From Bacteroidales bacterium (GTDB lineage Bacteria; Bacteroidota; Bacteroidia; Bacteroidales; M50B96): a stretch of 37,645 bases of DNA. Below, in pieces: positions 1 to 13,000 of this stretch; the first letter of the stretch is position 1, and every line of letters starts with the position of its first letter. The stretch spans positions 1-37,645 of the forward strand of contig JAIOYV010000065.1 in assembly GCA_021740905.1 (NCBI GenBank), written 5' to 3'. The notes under the pieces are model-generated. The model saw only the letters and a list, made by a program, of their open reading frames with translations. It was not told where the DNA came from and did no database searches. Both the position numbers and the translations under genes were made by a program.

Positions 1-3000
1 TGGCCACATCGGTATTGTTATAAACTGGGTTCACACTTAAAGTAAGCACAACGGTTGAATCACAACCATCAACAGAAGCAAACACTTCGGTATAGGTATT
101 GGCTGTGGTCAAGGTTTGTGTTCCAAAAATATAGGTATCACCATCACATATAGTTGCTGCATCTGTTGTTTGAATATCTGCCGGTTCTGTAATTACAAAA
201 CTTGCTGTGGCTGTCGCACCAACAAAATCTGTAACAACAACAGAATAATTATCAGCTATAACATTTATCAAATCCTGGGTTGTACTATTGTTTGACCAGA
301 GATAAGTATACGGTGTAACACCTGAGGTTACAGAAATATCAATTGCCCCGGTGCTTGCACCAAAACAGTCAACATTTGTTTCAACACCCGAAATTATTGG
401 ATCGGGTGGTGCTAGCTGTCCTGTAACATTAACATTATCAATAGAGAAACCCGATGCGTCTAAACCATTATCATCATGATGGAAAACAATTTGTACAGTA
501 TCGCCAACAAAAGAAGATAAGTTTATAGACATATTGTTCCACACAGTAGTGCTACTTATTGGCATAGTTTGAACTAATTGGAGGTTATTTAGAGTTCCGT
601 CAAGGCTAACATATACAAAGCCTTCTGAACCATAATCCCCATTGAAAAAATAATCCATTTGCAGAGTAACACCAGAATATCCTACAAAACTAATAGGTGG
701 GCTGATGAAGTAATCGACACTTGCATCGCAGACACAAATATCATCGTTTGAGGTTGCGGCAATTGTAGTATTAGAACTTGGTATAGGATACCAGTAAAGC
801 CCATAATTCTCAGCAGCCATTACCCAACCATCGGACCCGGGAGCCTGACTGGTAGACCATCCTGTATTGGTAGGTTGCCCTTCAAAATCTTCCATAAATG
901 GAAGGTTGTAAACTATTTGCGCAGGATTGCTCCCGGTAACCGAAACATTATCGATAGAAAATCCTGACGCTGACCCTCCATTATCGGAATGAAGGAAAAC
1001 CAATTGTATGGTATCCCCAGCAAAAGCCGTGAGGTCTACTGTTGTATTTACCCAGATAAGGACGAGTGGATCAACCGTCATGGTTTTTATTAATTGTAGA
1101 TTGTTCAGTGTTCCATCGGTACTGACATAAACAAAACCAGTGGATCCATACTCACCATTGAAAAAATAATCGAAATTCAATTCAAAAGCATTGAATCCAG
1201 TCAAACTCATTTCAGGGCTTATAAAGTAATCGGCACTTGAATTACAATTGCAAATATCATCGTTTGATGTAGCTGCAATTGTTGTATTTGGATTTGATAA
1301 AGGGTTTGGATACCAATAAGAGCCATAATATTCAGCGGCCATTACCCAACCATCCGAGCCACTTGCCTGGTTAGTAGACCAATCGATGTTGGTGGGTTGC
1401 CCTTCAAAATCTTCGAGAAATGGAATGGTATAAACTGAAGGTGGAGGTAGAATGGTACTTGTAACGGAAACATTATCGATCGAAAATCCACTAGCCGAGC
1501 CCCCATTATCAGAATGAAGGAAAACCAATTGGATACTATCACCCGCAAAAGCTGATAAATCCACGCTAAGATTGTTCCACGTCAAAACAACTGGGGAAAC
1601 CAGCATAGTTTGAATAAGTTGTAAATTATTTAATGTCCCATCTGTACTTACATACACAAAACCCGTGGATCCGTATTCACCATTAAAGAAATAATCAAAA
1701 TTAAGTTCAACGGTAGCCGTATTTGTAAGATCGAGAATCGGGCTCATAAAGTAGTCGGCACTCGAATTACAATTGCAAATATCATCGTTCGATGTAGCTG
1801 CTATTGTGGTGTTAGGACTTGATAAAGGATCGGGATACCAATAAGAGCCATAATATTCAGCTGCCATAACCCATCCGTCCGACCCACTTGCCTGGTTGGT
1901 AGACCAGCCTGTATTGGTGGGTTGTCCTTCAAAGTTTTCCATAAAAGGCAAAGGATAAACGACTGCCACCGGAGGAGCTCCGCCTTCAACCACACTTACA
2001 TTGTCGATTGAAAAACCGGAGGCGGATCCACCATTATCATTATGATGGAAAACTAATTTTACCACGCTCCCTATGTATGCATTAAGATTCACTGTAACAC
2101 TTTGCCATTCTTGATTAGTAGAAAGAGGCATAGTTTGAATCAAGGTCAAATTATTAAGCGTCCCATCAGTACTTACATACACATAGCCCTCTGATCCATA
2201 ATCACCAGTGAAGAAATAATCAAAACTAAGGTTGACCACTCCATAACCAATTAAATTTAATTTGGGGCTGATTAAATAATCCAAACTGGCATCACAATTA
2301 CAGATATCATCGTTTGAGGTAGCCGCAATAGTAGTATTAGGATTTGATAAAGGATCGGGATACCAGTAAGCACCATAATATTCGGCTGCCATTACCCAGC
2401 CATCGGATCCAGTTGCCTGATCTGTAGTCCAACCGGGGTTGGTTGGGCCTCCTTCAAAGTTTTCGTTAAAGGGAAGGGTATAAATATTTTCTGTTGTTTG
2501 GGTTCCTGTAAAGGAAATATTATCGATCAAATTAATATTACCTGGTGCGAAAACCTGCGAGCTGAATAAACTGGCCCCCTGGAAACTTATGTCAATCATA
2601 TTTCCAACAAAAGCGGTAAGATCGTAAGTATGGGTTTGGTAACCGGTCGAATTGCTAACCGGACTAAATTCGATGGTCCCATTGCTATCCGCCACTGGAG
2701 TGCCATTCACCACCAATCGAAACCAAGTATAACTTTGATTGAGAACAAATTTCTGATCCAAATCGAACTGTAGCTCCAAATCGCTTAACAGCGTAGCATC
2801 CACAGCACAAGCGTTCATATAAGCATGATGGCTCACATTATCGTTCCAGGCGTTGGATGAAGTTGTGGTCCCTGGGAAACCTGTCCAACCAGAGGCTGGA
2901 AACCCAGCTCCTGTAAATTCGACATATCCATTACCGGCAGCTGTTTTAAAGGCAGCACCAGCCTGGCTTCCAACTACAAAATCGAAATACACACTTGAGC

Positions 3001-3928
3001 CAGAATTAAAGTTTTCAGTAAAAGGAAATTGATCTATTACCGAAAGACTCTTTATAATAAATGGCCCTTCGTTGTTATTGGTTAAATTTTCATCGGTGGT
3101 AAAAGCAACAGCCAATTCTATGGTATAAATAGCTGCTACAGATAAATCTGCCTTTTGCGAAAAGGTATAATTAACTACCGTACCAGATGTAATAGGTCCA
3201 GGGATAATTTCATTGACAAAGTTTGACCCACCATCGAGGGAATAAGATACCGTGATATTGCTGGCATCGGCTAATCCCAGGTTTTCAATATCAATCGTGA
3301 TGGATTCATTATCAGTAAGCCCACAACCCGTTTGTGGGATGGTCCATCCGATTATACCTACATCGTACGTCCAAGGCTCGAACACGTGGACATTATCCAC
3401 TGCAAAACCAAATGTATTTACACTTGGGGTAGGGTCATTAAACAGAAAACCTACGTTTATAGTGTCATCTACATAAGCTGACAAATCAATACTGATATCT
3501 TCCCAAGTCCCGGTTGAAAACATTGTATGTACAGTATCAGCCCAACTTGCACCATTGTCGAAGCTAATCAGCACATATCCTTGAGTCCCAGAAGTAGATA
3601 AATAAAACCCCAAGAAATCAAGACTAACAATCAAGTGGCCAGATAAATCTAATGCTGGAGAAACCAACAAGTCTGCACTTTTATCACAGCCAACACAAGA
3701 TTCATCGCTTGACATAGCATAAGAACCCTGCCCTGGAATTGGTATCACAAAAGAAGAACTCTGATTTGCACCAATAGTCCAACCATCAGATCCCGGAGCT
3801 GCAGTAACCGTCCAGCCCGATGCTGTGGGAGTGCCTTCAAAGTTTTCCACAAAAGGTAATGTTGTCTGGGCTATTGCACCAGCACTTAACAACATACACG
3901 CAAACAGGAAATAGGAAATAATTCTCAT
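1..3928 (-). CDS. Large secreted adhesin-like protein with tandem cleaved-adhesin/choice-of-anchor-J domains (C-terminus beyond window)
   Basis: The reading frame is open from an ATG at 3928 to the left edge (about 1309 residues), so the 3' end is missing. It starts with a signal peptide (MRIISYFLFACMLLSAGAIA, then Q). A divergent anchor-J/MAM-like domain follows (about residues 22-180: ENFEG, GW, DGW, DNV), then a CARDB-like domain (about 181-290) and a second jelly-roll-like domain (about 295-475). Next come four near-identical domains of about 175 residues (480-1175), each running from PF-x-E-(N/D)-FEG to SGFSIDNV. One SprB-type repeat follows (about 1182-1255). At the edge there is a segment of the CDG..Y.FG...GCDS type, which usually occurs in series, so more such repeats probably lie beyond the window. 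By analogy with its neighbours the product is probably exported by Sec and T9SS and displayed on the cell surface; the sorting domain itself is not visible. The ligand is unknown. Confidence 0.88.
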   Translation of the reverse strand, partial: MRIISYFLFACMLLSAGAIAQTTLPFVENFEGTPTASGWTVTAAPGSDGWTIGANQSSSFVIPIPGQGSYAMSSDESCVGCDKSADLLVSPALDLSGHLIVSLDFLGFYLSTSGTQGYVLISFDNGASWADTVHTMFSTGTWEDISIDLSAYVDDTINVGFLFNDPTPSVNTFGFAVDNVHVFEPWTYDVGIIGWTIPQTGCGLTDNESITIDIENLGLADASNITVSYSLDGGSNFVNEIIPGPITSGTVVNYTFSQKADLSVAAIYTIELAVAFTTDENLTNNNEGPFIIKSLSVIDQFPFTENFNSGSSVYFDFVVGSQAGAAFKTAAGNGYVEFTGAGFPASGWTGFPGTTTSSNAWNDNVSHHAYMNACAVDATLLSDLELQFDLDQKFVLNQSYTWFRLVVNGTPVADSNGTIEFSPVSNSTGYQTHTYDLTAFVGNMIDISFQGASLFSSQVFAPGNINLIDNISFTGTQTTENIYTLPFNENFEGGPTNPGWTTDQATGSDGWVMAAEYYGAYWYPDPLSNPNTTIAATSNDDICNCDASLDYLISPKLNLIGYGVVNLSFDYFFTGDYGSEGYVYVSTDGTLNNLTLIQTMPLSTNQEWQSVTVNLNAYIGSVVKLVFHHNDNGGSASGFSIDNVSVVEGGAPPVAVVYPLPFMENFEGQPTNTGWSTNQASGSDGWVMAAEYYGSYWYPDPLSSPNTTIAATSNDDICNCNSSADYFMSPILDLTNTATVELNFDYFFNGEYGSTGFVYVSTDGTLNNLQLIQTMLVSPVVLTWNNLSVDLSAFAGDSIQLVFLHSDNGGSASGFSIDNVSVTSTILPPPSVYTIPFLEDFEGQPTNIDWSTNQASGSDGWVMAAEYYGSYWYPNPLSNPNTTIAATSNDDICNCNSSADYFISPEMSLTGFNAFELNFDYFFNGEYGSTGFVYVSTDGTLNNLQLIKTMTVDPLVLIWVNTTVDLTAFAGDTIQLVFLHSDNGGSASGFSIDNVSVTGSNPAQIVYNLPFMEDFEGQPTNTGWSTSQAPGSDGWVMAAENYGLYWYPIPSSNTTIAATSNDDICVCDASVDYFISPPISFVGYSGVTLQMDYFFNGDYGSEGFVYVSLDGTLNNLQLVQTMPISSTTVWNNMSINLSSFVGDTVQIVFHHDDNGLDASGFSIDNVNVTGQLAPPDPIISGVETNVDCFGASTGAIDISVTSGVTPYTYLWSNNSTTQDLINVIADNYSVVVTDFVGATATASFVITEPADIQTTDAATICDGDTYIFGTQTLTTANTYTEVFASVDGCDSTVVLTLSVNPVYNNTDVA
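412..2490 (-). repeat. Four tandem copies of a ~525-bp domain-encoding unit
   Basis: The same landmark (ttcaaa, encoding the FEG motif) recurs at 881, 1403, 1928 and 2453, giving periods of 522, 525 and 525 bases. The units remain very similar at DNA level: the segment encoding GSDGWVMAAE-YG-YWYP and the stretch TTIAATSNDDIC are almost unchanged. A fifth, divergent relative lies near the N-terminus (landmark at 3836). Unit length is a multiple of three, so gain or loss of units would keep the frame. Confidence 0.9.
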
Positions 3929-3968
3929 AATTATAATTTATTTATGTCATTCTATAAAATATTGAGCC

Positions 3969-3990
3969 GGATGACCCTTACGAGTCACCC
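3969..3990 (-). promoter_or_regulatory. Hairpin with GTAA tetraloop upstream of the partial adhesin gene
   Basis: On the minus strand GGGTGACTC - GTAA - GGGTCATCC can form a 9-bp stem (two G-T pairs) closed by a GNRA-type tetraloop. It lies 40 bases before the ATG at 3928 and just after the candidate terminator. No T-run follows, so it is either part of the 5' leader or an mRNA-stabilising or processing structure. The function is inferred only from position. Confidence 0.3.
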
Positions 3991-3993
3991 GAT

Positions 3994-4020
3994 TCAAAAA
4001 TTAACTTATTGGAGTTAACC
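3994..4020 (-). terminator. Putative rho-independent terminator of the SprB-repeat gene
   Basis: On the minus strand, about 55 bases after the stop codon at 4073, GGTTAACT and AGTTAATT form an 8-bp stem (two G-T pairs) around a 6-base loop. A run of T follows immediately (TTTTTG). The stem is AT-rich, so the strength is uncertain. Confidence 0.4.
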
Positions 4021-4072
4021 AATTTACACTTTCGTGACTAATGTTAGCAACATTACCCACACTATTATTTCG

Positions 4073-7000
4073 CTATTGAGTTATTACTAACTTCTTAACA
4101 ATAACACGTTTAGCTTCGTCTGAAATTCTTAAATAATAGATCCCTTTCGAAATATTTTGAATATCTAAAAGGATATCGCCATTCACGTTCTTTTGGTAAT
4201 TGCTACTAATCAGGCGTCCGCTTGAATCGTATACCTTCATAGAAGAAATGCTTTCCTGATCAGGAACCGATACATAGAATAACCCGGTATTGTTCGGGTT
4301 CGGATAGACCAAAGTCAAATCTTCCAGCGACTCCAATTTAAAGGCTTCACTTGAATTCTGATTTGAAAAACCACCGATATTCCCTGCCACAGTTGGAGCA
4401 CTTGGTTGTGCAACAAAAGTAGTTGTATAAGTACACCCATTTGCATCGATAATGGTTACCGTAAGGGTAGTACCCGGAATAATATTCTTAACAAACGGTG
4501 CGGTTGCGCCACTCGGCTGCCATGAATAGGTATATGGACTAGTACCACCTGTTGGTACAGCCAAGACAGTAAGATTTGTAGTTCCAAATACAGTTATGTT
4601 GGCTCCTAATGGATCGGGTTCTAGTACAGTAGCTGAGTTGGTTGTGATACAACCATTAGCATCGGTAACCTGAATGCTGTATGTTCCAACTGAAATAGGC
4701 CAAATTATTTCATTGGTTCCTATAGTGTTCAATCCATCACTCCATTCAAATGAATAAGGCCATGTTCCACCAGTCATAACAACAGCTGCAGCACCATCGG
4801 CACCACCATAACAGCTTACATTTGAACTAAACACTTGGCTAATCAATGGATTCGGGGCAGATATTGTAATTGTATTTGTTGTCATACAATTATTTGCATC
4901 ACTAACTACAACGGCATAAGTACCAGCTCCTAATCCCGAAAGATCTTCCGTATTATAAGTTCCATTATTCCAGTTGAATGTATATGGCATTGTACCGCCA
5001 GAAACTGTCAGATCTAATTCGGCATTCTGATCACTACTACAAAGAACTCCTTGTGCCAGGATTAAACCATTCGTAAAGGCATTGGGCTGAGTAATAGTAA
5101 TTACCTGACTTTGGAAGAAACATCCATTTGCATCCCAAATCTTTACAGAATAGCTTCCAGCTTTCAGGGCAGTAAGATTCTGACTGTTTGCCAAATTCGA
5201 CCATAGGAAAGTATATGGTGAGGTGCCACCTGTAATTGAGATGGTAATAGAACCATCATACACTTTGTAACAGCTAAGGTTTGTAGATGTGTATGTTATT
5301 ACTATTGGATCAGGTTCTGTAATTGTATAGGTTTCAACCTTCATACAGGCATTTGCATCGCTAACAGTAACCATGTAAGTACCGGCCATAAGGTTGCTGC
5401 GATCTTTTGCAGTTACCCCGTCGGCCCAACTATAAGCATAAGGCAAAACTCCACCTGTAACAGTAAGGGTAATACTTCCATTCATACCACCATTACAGGA
5501 AACATTAGATGTAGCAGCACTCAATAAGATTTCAGCAGGTTCGGCTATGGTAACCGTTCCGGTAACCGAACAAGAGTTCGCATCGCCTACTGTTACTGTG
5601 AAAGTACCAGCTGCCAAATTAATCAAATCCTCATCGGATGAACTATTATCCCAAACAATAGAATATGGCATAACACCACCCGCGATAGTTAAATCGACAC
5701 TTCCGTTGTGAGCACCATAACAGGTAATATTGGTTCCTACCAAAGTAACCTGCAACTGTGCATTCATGGTAACATCAACAGAACCATTTGCCATACATCC
5801 ATTTGCATCGAGTACATCAACCATATAAGTTCCGGCCATTAAATTAGCAGGATCTTCATCGGTAGAACCATTGCTCCATAAGTAAGCATAAGGTGCGGTT
5901 CCTCCCGTAACAGCTAAATCAATGCTTCCATCGTTGCTGCAAAGTGGATCGGTAACGTTGAACGTCAGAGCTAACATAGCAGGCTGTGTAACAGTCACAC
6001 TCTGGACAGCAGTACACAGATTAGCGTCCTTAATGGTCACAGTGTAAACACCAGCAGCCAAATTGCTTATGTCTTGCATCACGCTCATACCCCAATTATA
6101 GGTATAGGGAGCTGTCCCACCTGTTACACTCAAGTCAATAGAACCGTTGGCCATGCCATTGCAACTAACATTGTTAACAACATAAGTCGGTGCAATAGGA
6201 TCAGGCTGTGTTACTTCAACTGCCAACGTTTGTGTTGCTGAAGTTGCATCGGTAACTGAAACGGTATAGGTACCAGCTGCAAGTCCTGATCTGTTCATTG
6301 TAGTTGAACCATTATCCCACAAATAGGTGTAAGGAGAAACCCCATTGCTTATAGCCAAATTAATAGCCCCATTCGCTGAACCATTACATGAAGGTGCGGT
6401 GACCGTAGGTGTAATGGTAACAGGAGTATAAGCTGCTGGTTCTGTCAAAGTAAAAGATTGAACCATTGAACATCCATTCAAATCAGTAATTGTCACACCA
6501 TAATTACCGGCAGTTAAATTAAGCCTATAATAACTATGTGACCCATTGGCCCAAGTATATAGATATGGAGGTGTTCCGCCAGTTGGAAATAAAACTACAA
6601 AACCGTTTGATGCTCCATAAGTACTGACATTATAAGGACCATATGTTGAAATATAGCTTGTTAATGTTAATGGCGTAGGCTCGGTTATTATATAGGTGTT
6701 TATTACGGAGCAGCCCTTTGTATCAGTAACTGTTGCATAATAAGTACCGCCAGCCAAATTATATTTATCCTGGGTAGTCCCACCATTCGACCAATTGTAT
6801 GTGTAAGGGGCTGTTCCTCCCGATACCGTTTGGTCAATAGAACCATTGTTGGCACCGTTGCAGCTTACATTAGCCATAACTGCTGTTACATTTAACGGAG
6901 CTGGTTGGGTAACAATAAAGGTTTTGTTTTTTGAACAAGTATTCACATCGCTTACAGTAATGGTATATGTCCCGGCAGTTACACCACTAAGATCTTGTGT

Positions 7001-10000
7001 AATTGCAGAATTCGACCAGATGTAAGAATAGGCAGGTGTGCCACCAGAAACACTCACATTGATTGCCCCATTGTTATAGCCATTACAGGTAACATTCGAT
7101 ATTACCCCTGTAATATTAATGGCAGCAGGCTGATTTATGAAATATAATGCAGAAGCAGAACATCCATTATAATCAGTCACCATGACAGAATAACCACCTG
7201 CACCCAATCCAGATACATCTTCGCTGGTAGCACTATTCGACCAGTAATAAGTGTAAGGCGCTGTTCCTCCGGATACAGTAAGGTTAATAGAACCATTCTG
7301 ATATGAATTACAGGTCGCATTAGCAACTGAAGATGTTAACGACAATGCAGTACTTTGACTTATCGTGTACATGCCCGATAACACACAGTTGTTGGCATCG
7401 GTAACCGTAAAGCTATAAGTCCCGGCTACCACACCTAAAAGATCTTCGCTTATACTTCCGTTCGACCATTCGTATGTATATGGAGTAGCTCCACCAAGCA
7501 CTGTTAAGTCGATAGCTCCATCGTTGCCACCAGAACAAGCTACCCCTGTTAATACTGCACTTTCAGTTAACATATCAGGTTGATCGATAACAAAGGTTCC
7601 ATAAGCCATACAGCCATTAACATCGCTAACAGTTACACCATACGTTCCGATTGACAAACTGGCAATATCCTCTGTGGTTTCACCATTCGACCATAAGAAA
7701 GAGTAAGGCATTGTACCACCCATTACAGATAAATCAACAGAACCATCGGTGCCGCCATTACAGTTAACATCGTTAACCATTCCGCTAGCTTCGAGGAGTG
7801 CGTTTTGGAAGATTTCATACATAGCAGTCATCGAGCATGAATTTGCATCCATAACAGTAACGGAATACATGCCACTGGCTAATCCTGAAATATCTTCTGA
7901 CATAGCACCATTTGACCACTCAACCACATAAGGCATTACGCCCCCGGTAATGGTCAAGTCAATAGCCCCAGTCATATCACCAAAGCAAAGAACATTGGTT
8001 GTCGACCCAGCAAGCATAATTTCAGTAGGTTCAGTAATGGTAAAACTCAACATTACATCTTCGTATACAGAAAAGAAGGATGATGTACCAGTAAGTGAAA
8101 CCAATCCACTAATCCCGTTCGTTGAATAGCTACCTAAGTTCGGGAAAATAGGTGCATATACTGCGGTCATATCAATAATCTGCTGATCGGAAGCACGCCA
8201 TACTTTCCAGATAAAAGTTTCTCCATCCTGGAAACCATTGTCCATTCCACTTTCAGCACCCCATGCAGTAACAGCTGTTCCACCTGAAACACCAGTCCAT
8301 TCCACATATCCACCACAAACTAAAACTCCTGATTGATCAAAGAATACTCCAACATAATCACCAGGATTAAGAGAAGTTCCATTTATTTGAGCATCAGGAA
8401 TAAATATGGTATGATTTGCACCGGTATTTGGAGCTGTCCAATTGAAAGCAGTACCAGTAGGTCCTGTACCATACGTATATGAAACAGTAACATCATAATT
8501 ACCTGGAGCCAAACCGGAAATATCTTCGGTAGTTTCGCCATTGCTCCATTCAAAATCATAAGGAGGTGTACCGCCTAAAATAGTCAAGTCGATTGAACCA
8601 TCAGTTGAACCGAAGCAAGAAACACCATATCCATTAAAATCTGAAACAACGCCACTTCCTGATAATTGAGCAGGCTCACTAACTGAATACATGGCAACAA
8701 CAGAACAGCTGCTTGCATCAGTAATTGTAACATAGTAATCACCAGCTATAAGTCCGACAATATCTTCAGTAGCATCACCACTCGACCAGATAAAAGTATA
8801 AGGGGCCAAGCCTCCTACTACAGTAATATCTATCGATCCCTGGTTTCCACCATAGATCATTGCGTCAACAACAACACCAGTAGTAGTCATTCCAGCCGGC
8901 TCGTTAATAGTAAATGAAGCACTTGCTGCACATCCGTTTACATCGACTACTGAAACCGTGTAGGTTCCCATCATTCCATTCATTAAATCTTCGTTGGTTG
9001 AACCATCGGACCATGAGTATGTAAATGGAGCTGTTCCTCCAACTACACTTAGATCTACAGTACCATCGTTGCCACCAAAGCAGGCTACATCAGAAACAAC
9101 ACCATTTGCAACAAACAGTCCTGGTTCTACAACTACTGCGCTACCATAATATTCACATGAATTGAAATCGGTAATTGTATAATTATAAGTACCTCCAATC
9201 AAGTTTGTAAGAATAAAATCTGTTGCGGCATTGGCCCAAACTATTCCATAAAGACCAATCCCACCAGCAGGTACAACTTCAATCATTCCATTATTTCCAC
9301 CATAGCAATCTATATTGGTTATCGTTTCGGTTACTGATAATGCAGCTGGCTCGCTAATAACAGCAGCGAAATCCATGGTACAACCATAGGCATCGGTTAC
9401 CGTCAACGAATAACTACCGGCAACTACGCCACTTAAATCTTCATTTGTTGATCCATCTGACCATAAGAATGTATATGGTGATGTTCCTCCAGAAACAAAA
9501 AAGTTAATATACCCCGTGGGATCACCCGCGCATAATGGGTCTGATGAAGTCATTCCATACGCAAACGCATCTGGTTCTGTAATGGTGAATGATGCCATCC
9601 ATACGCAACCATTGGCATCGGTAACTGTGACATCGTAGGTTCCGGCAACAAGGTTGCTTAAATCTTCTGAAACATCAGAAGTAGACCACATAAATGAATA
9701 GGGTGCAACACCACCAGAAACGGTAAGATCGATAGCTCCAGTGGCATCTCCGTTACACAATACATGGGTAAGCGTTTCAGCAACAACCAAAGCGGCTGGT
9801 TCTAAAACGTCGTAGCTTCCATAGAATTCGCAGCCGTTGGCATCGGTAACTGTGACACCATAAGTTCCACCACTAAGGTTCATTAAATCTTCTGTCATTT
9901 CACTGTTCGACCAGGCAAAGGTATAAGGTGAAATTCCACCTGAAACAGTAAGATCAATGGATCCATTGGCATCGCCATTACACATTATATTGACTATGGC

Positions 10001-13000
10001 TTCAGAAACCATCAATGCAGCAGGCTCTGAAATTGTATATGAATTCATAAATTCGCAGCCATTAGCATCTGTTATTGTAACATCATACATGCCGGCCATA
10101 ATATTCATCAAGTCTTCGCTTGTTTCGCTGTTCGACCAAGCAAAAGAATAAGGGGCAACGCCACCTGAAACAGACATATTAATTGAACCTGTTGCTGCGC
10201 CATTGCACAATACTTCAACGATAGCCTCGGTTGCATCCAATACTGCTGGTTCGGAAATGGAATAATTACCTACATACACACAGTTATTTGCGTCGGTAAT
10301 GATTACATTATAAGTACCCGCCATGAGACCTGAGATATCTTCAGTAACTTCACTGTTGCTCCAAGAGAAATTATATGGGGCAGCGCCACCTGAAACCATC
10401 AAATCGATGGCTCCGGTTGAAGCACCATTGCAAAGGACATTCGTAATTGTTTCTATTGCTGAAATTGCATCAGGTTCAGTAATGGTATAGTTTCCATAAT
10501 ACTCACACTGGTTTGCATCGGAAATTGTAACTTCATAAGTTCCCGCACCAACGGCAATAATATCTTCGTTTGCAGCACCATTCGACCAGGCAAAAGTGAA
10601 AGGTCCAACTCCACCGCTTACGGATAAATCAATACCACCAGATAGAATTCCATTACACATTACATTGGTAATTGCTTCGGAGGCCATTATAGCTGCTGGT
10701 TCATAAATAGTGTAGTTTCCAATATAGGAACACATGTTACCATCGGTTATGGTTACTGCATAGGCACCAGCAGCTATGGCTGATAGATCTTCAGTAGCCG
10801 CTCCATTCGACCAAGCAAAAGAATAAGGCATAACACCTCCCGAAATAGTAAGATCAATAGACCCAGTTGCTGCACCATTACATAAAATATCTGCGGTAAC
10901 TTCCGTAGCCATTAATTCTGCTGGTCCTGAAACCGTATAGCTTCCGAAGTATTCACACATATTGGCATCGGTAATTGTAACATCATACATTCCTGTACCA
11001 ATGTTCATAATATCTTTTGTTGATGCTCCACTCGACCATGAATAAGTATATGGTGCGATTCCACCCGAAACAGTCAATTCGATTGATCCGGTCAAATCAC
11101 CATTACACATTACATCGGTAATTGATTCAACTGCGCCAATGGCTGTAGGTTGATTAACAGTATAACTGCCTGTTGCAATGTTGCTTGCTAGATCCATAAC
11201 TGTAACCATATAGGTACCAGCTTCCAAACCTGAAAGATCCTCTGTCATTGCTGTGTTGGACCATTCTACATCGTAAGGTGCGGTACCTCCAGAAATGCTA
11301 AGATCAATTGCTCCAGTTGCGTTTCCATTACAAGCAACATGAGTAATGGCTGCTGAAATTTGTAATGTAGAAGAAGGATTCGGTTGGGTCAAAGTAAAAG
11401 ATCCGGTTGCAGTACACCCATTAATATCTGTTACAGTGTATGAATAGTTTCCTGCGGGAATATTGTTCAAATCCTGTGTTGTAGCCCCATTCGACCAAGC
11501 ATACGTATAAGGTGTAGTTCCTCCCAATATAGAAAGGTCGATCCATCCATCGGAAGCACCATTAATACTTACTGAATAGCCATTGTAATCAGAAACCATC
11601 CCAGAACCGACAAGTTCATCGGGTTGAAATAATGTAATTGAGCCAGGAAGCGTACAGCTATTGGCATCAGTAACTGTGTAGTAATAAAGACCAGCAACCA
11701 CACCGCTAATTTCTTCAGAAGTCGCTCCATTTGACCATAAATACGTGTATGGTGCTGTGCCTCCCGAAACTAATACGTGGGCATATCCATTTGAATATCC
11801 AAAACAAGTCACATTCTGGTGTGAGTCTATTAAAGAGCTAAGTTCGACCGGTTGGTTAACTGTTGCTGAAGTCATGTAGATACAACCATTGGCATCGGTA
11901 ACTGTAACAGCATATAATCCTGCACCAATCCCCGAAAGGTCTTCGGTATTTCCACCATTCGACCAACTAAATGAATAAGGCATAGTTCCGCCCGAAACAG
12001 TAAGGTCAATACTTCCATTCATATCACCAAAACATAAAACATCCGTTGCAACTGCTGTTGCCATAATTTCAGTTGGTTGGGTAATCGTAATACCAAAAGT
12101 TGTTGAACACTGGTTGGCATCGCTTACGATCACATCATAATAACCAGCGGCCAATCCTGAAATATCTTCGGTAACCGCTGAGTTCGACCAATTATATAAA
12201 TAAGGAGGAGTTCCGCCACTAACAGAAAGATCAATGCTTCCGGTCATGCCACCATAACATAAGTTATTGATTGCCGTTCCACTTGCAAGCAACTGAGCTG
12301 GTTCTGTAACAGTAAAGCTTTCGATTATGGACACACCACCGCCACCGCCACCACTTGGTGTTCCGGTAAGGGTAGCAAGTCCACTCATTCCATTGGTGAT
12401 GTAATTTCCTTGATTTGCGAAAGGTAAGCCTTGGTATGTTGCGGTCATATCCACAACATCGCCCTGAATAGAACGCCAAACTTTCCAATTAAACGCTTCG
12501 TTTGCTTGAAAACCATTGTTTAAGCCAGGTTCACTTCCCCATGCAGTACAAGCAGTTGAAGCATTATTCCAGGCAATATAACCGGCACATACCATGTTCC
12601 CTCCTGAATTATAGAATACCCCGATTACGTCTCCAGGCTGGATCGCACTTCCATCAATAGTAACAATACCTGTTGATATAAATATGGTATGGTTATTACC
12701 CGTATTCACAAAAGTCCAATCGAAAGGTTGATATACAGGAGCACCTCCCGAAGCATCTGTTACGGTAACATCATAGGTATCGGAGCAAAGCCCGGAAACA
12801 TCTTCAATTGATGCCCCATTCGACCAGCTGTAAGTATATGGCGTTGTTCCACCTACAACAGTAAGATCGATTGAGCCATCGCAAACGCTAAAACACGAAG
12901 CGTTAGCAACTAGACCAGTAGCCCCAAAACCGATTGGTGCTGGTTCGGTTAAAATGTAACTTTCAACAATAGTACAAGCAAGTGCATCTGTTACTGTAAG

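Noticed and set aside
1573-1589. TGTTCCACGT followed by CAAAACA, another parS half-site
   Set aside because: The left half matches but the right half is offset and not palindromic. It lies in the conserved TWNNLSVDLS-encoding part of the tandem domain, whose other copies do not keep it.
3383-3388. CACGTG core as a third parS-like site
   Set aside because: The flanks do not extend the palindrome (TCGAACACGTGGACAT), so only the six-base core matches.
12264-12488. Short minus-strand frame overlapping NTG module copy 2
   Set aside because: It is an out-of-frame shadow inside the giant gene, rich in Trp/Cys/Arg from the glycine-codon run, with no independent support.
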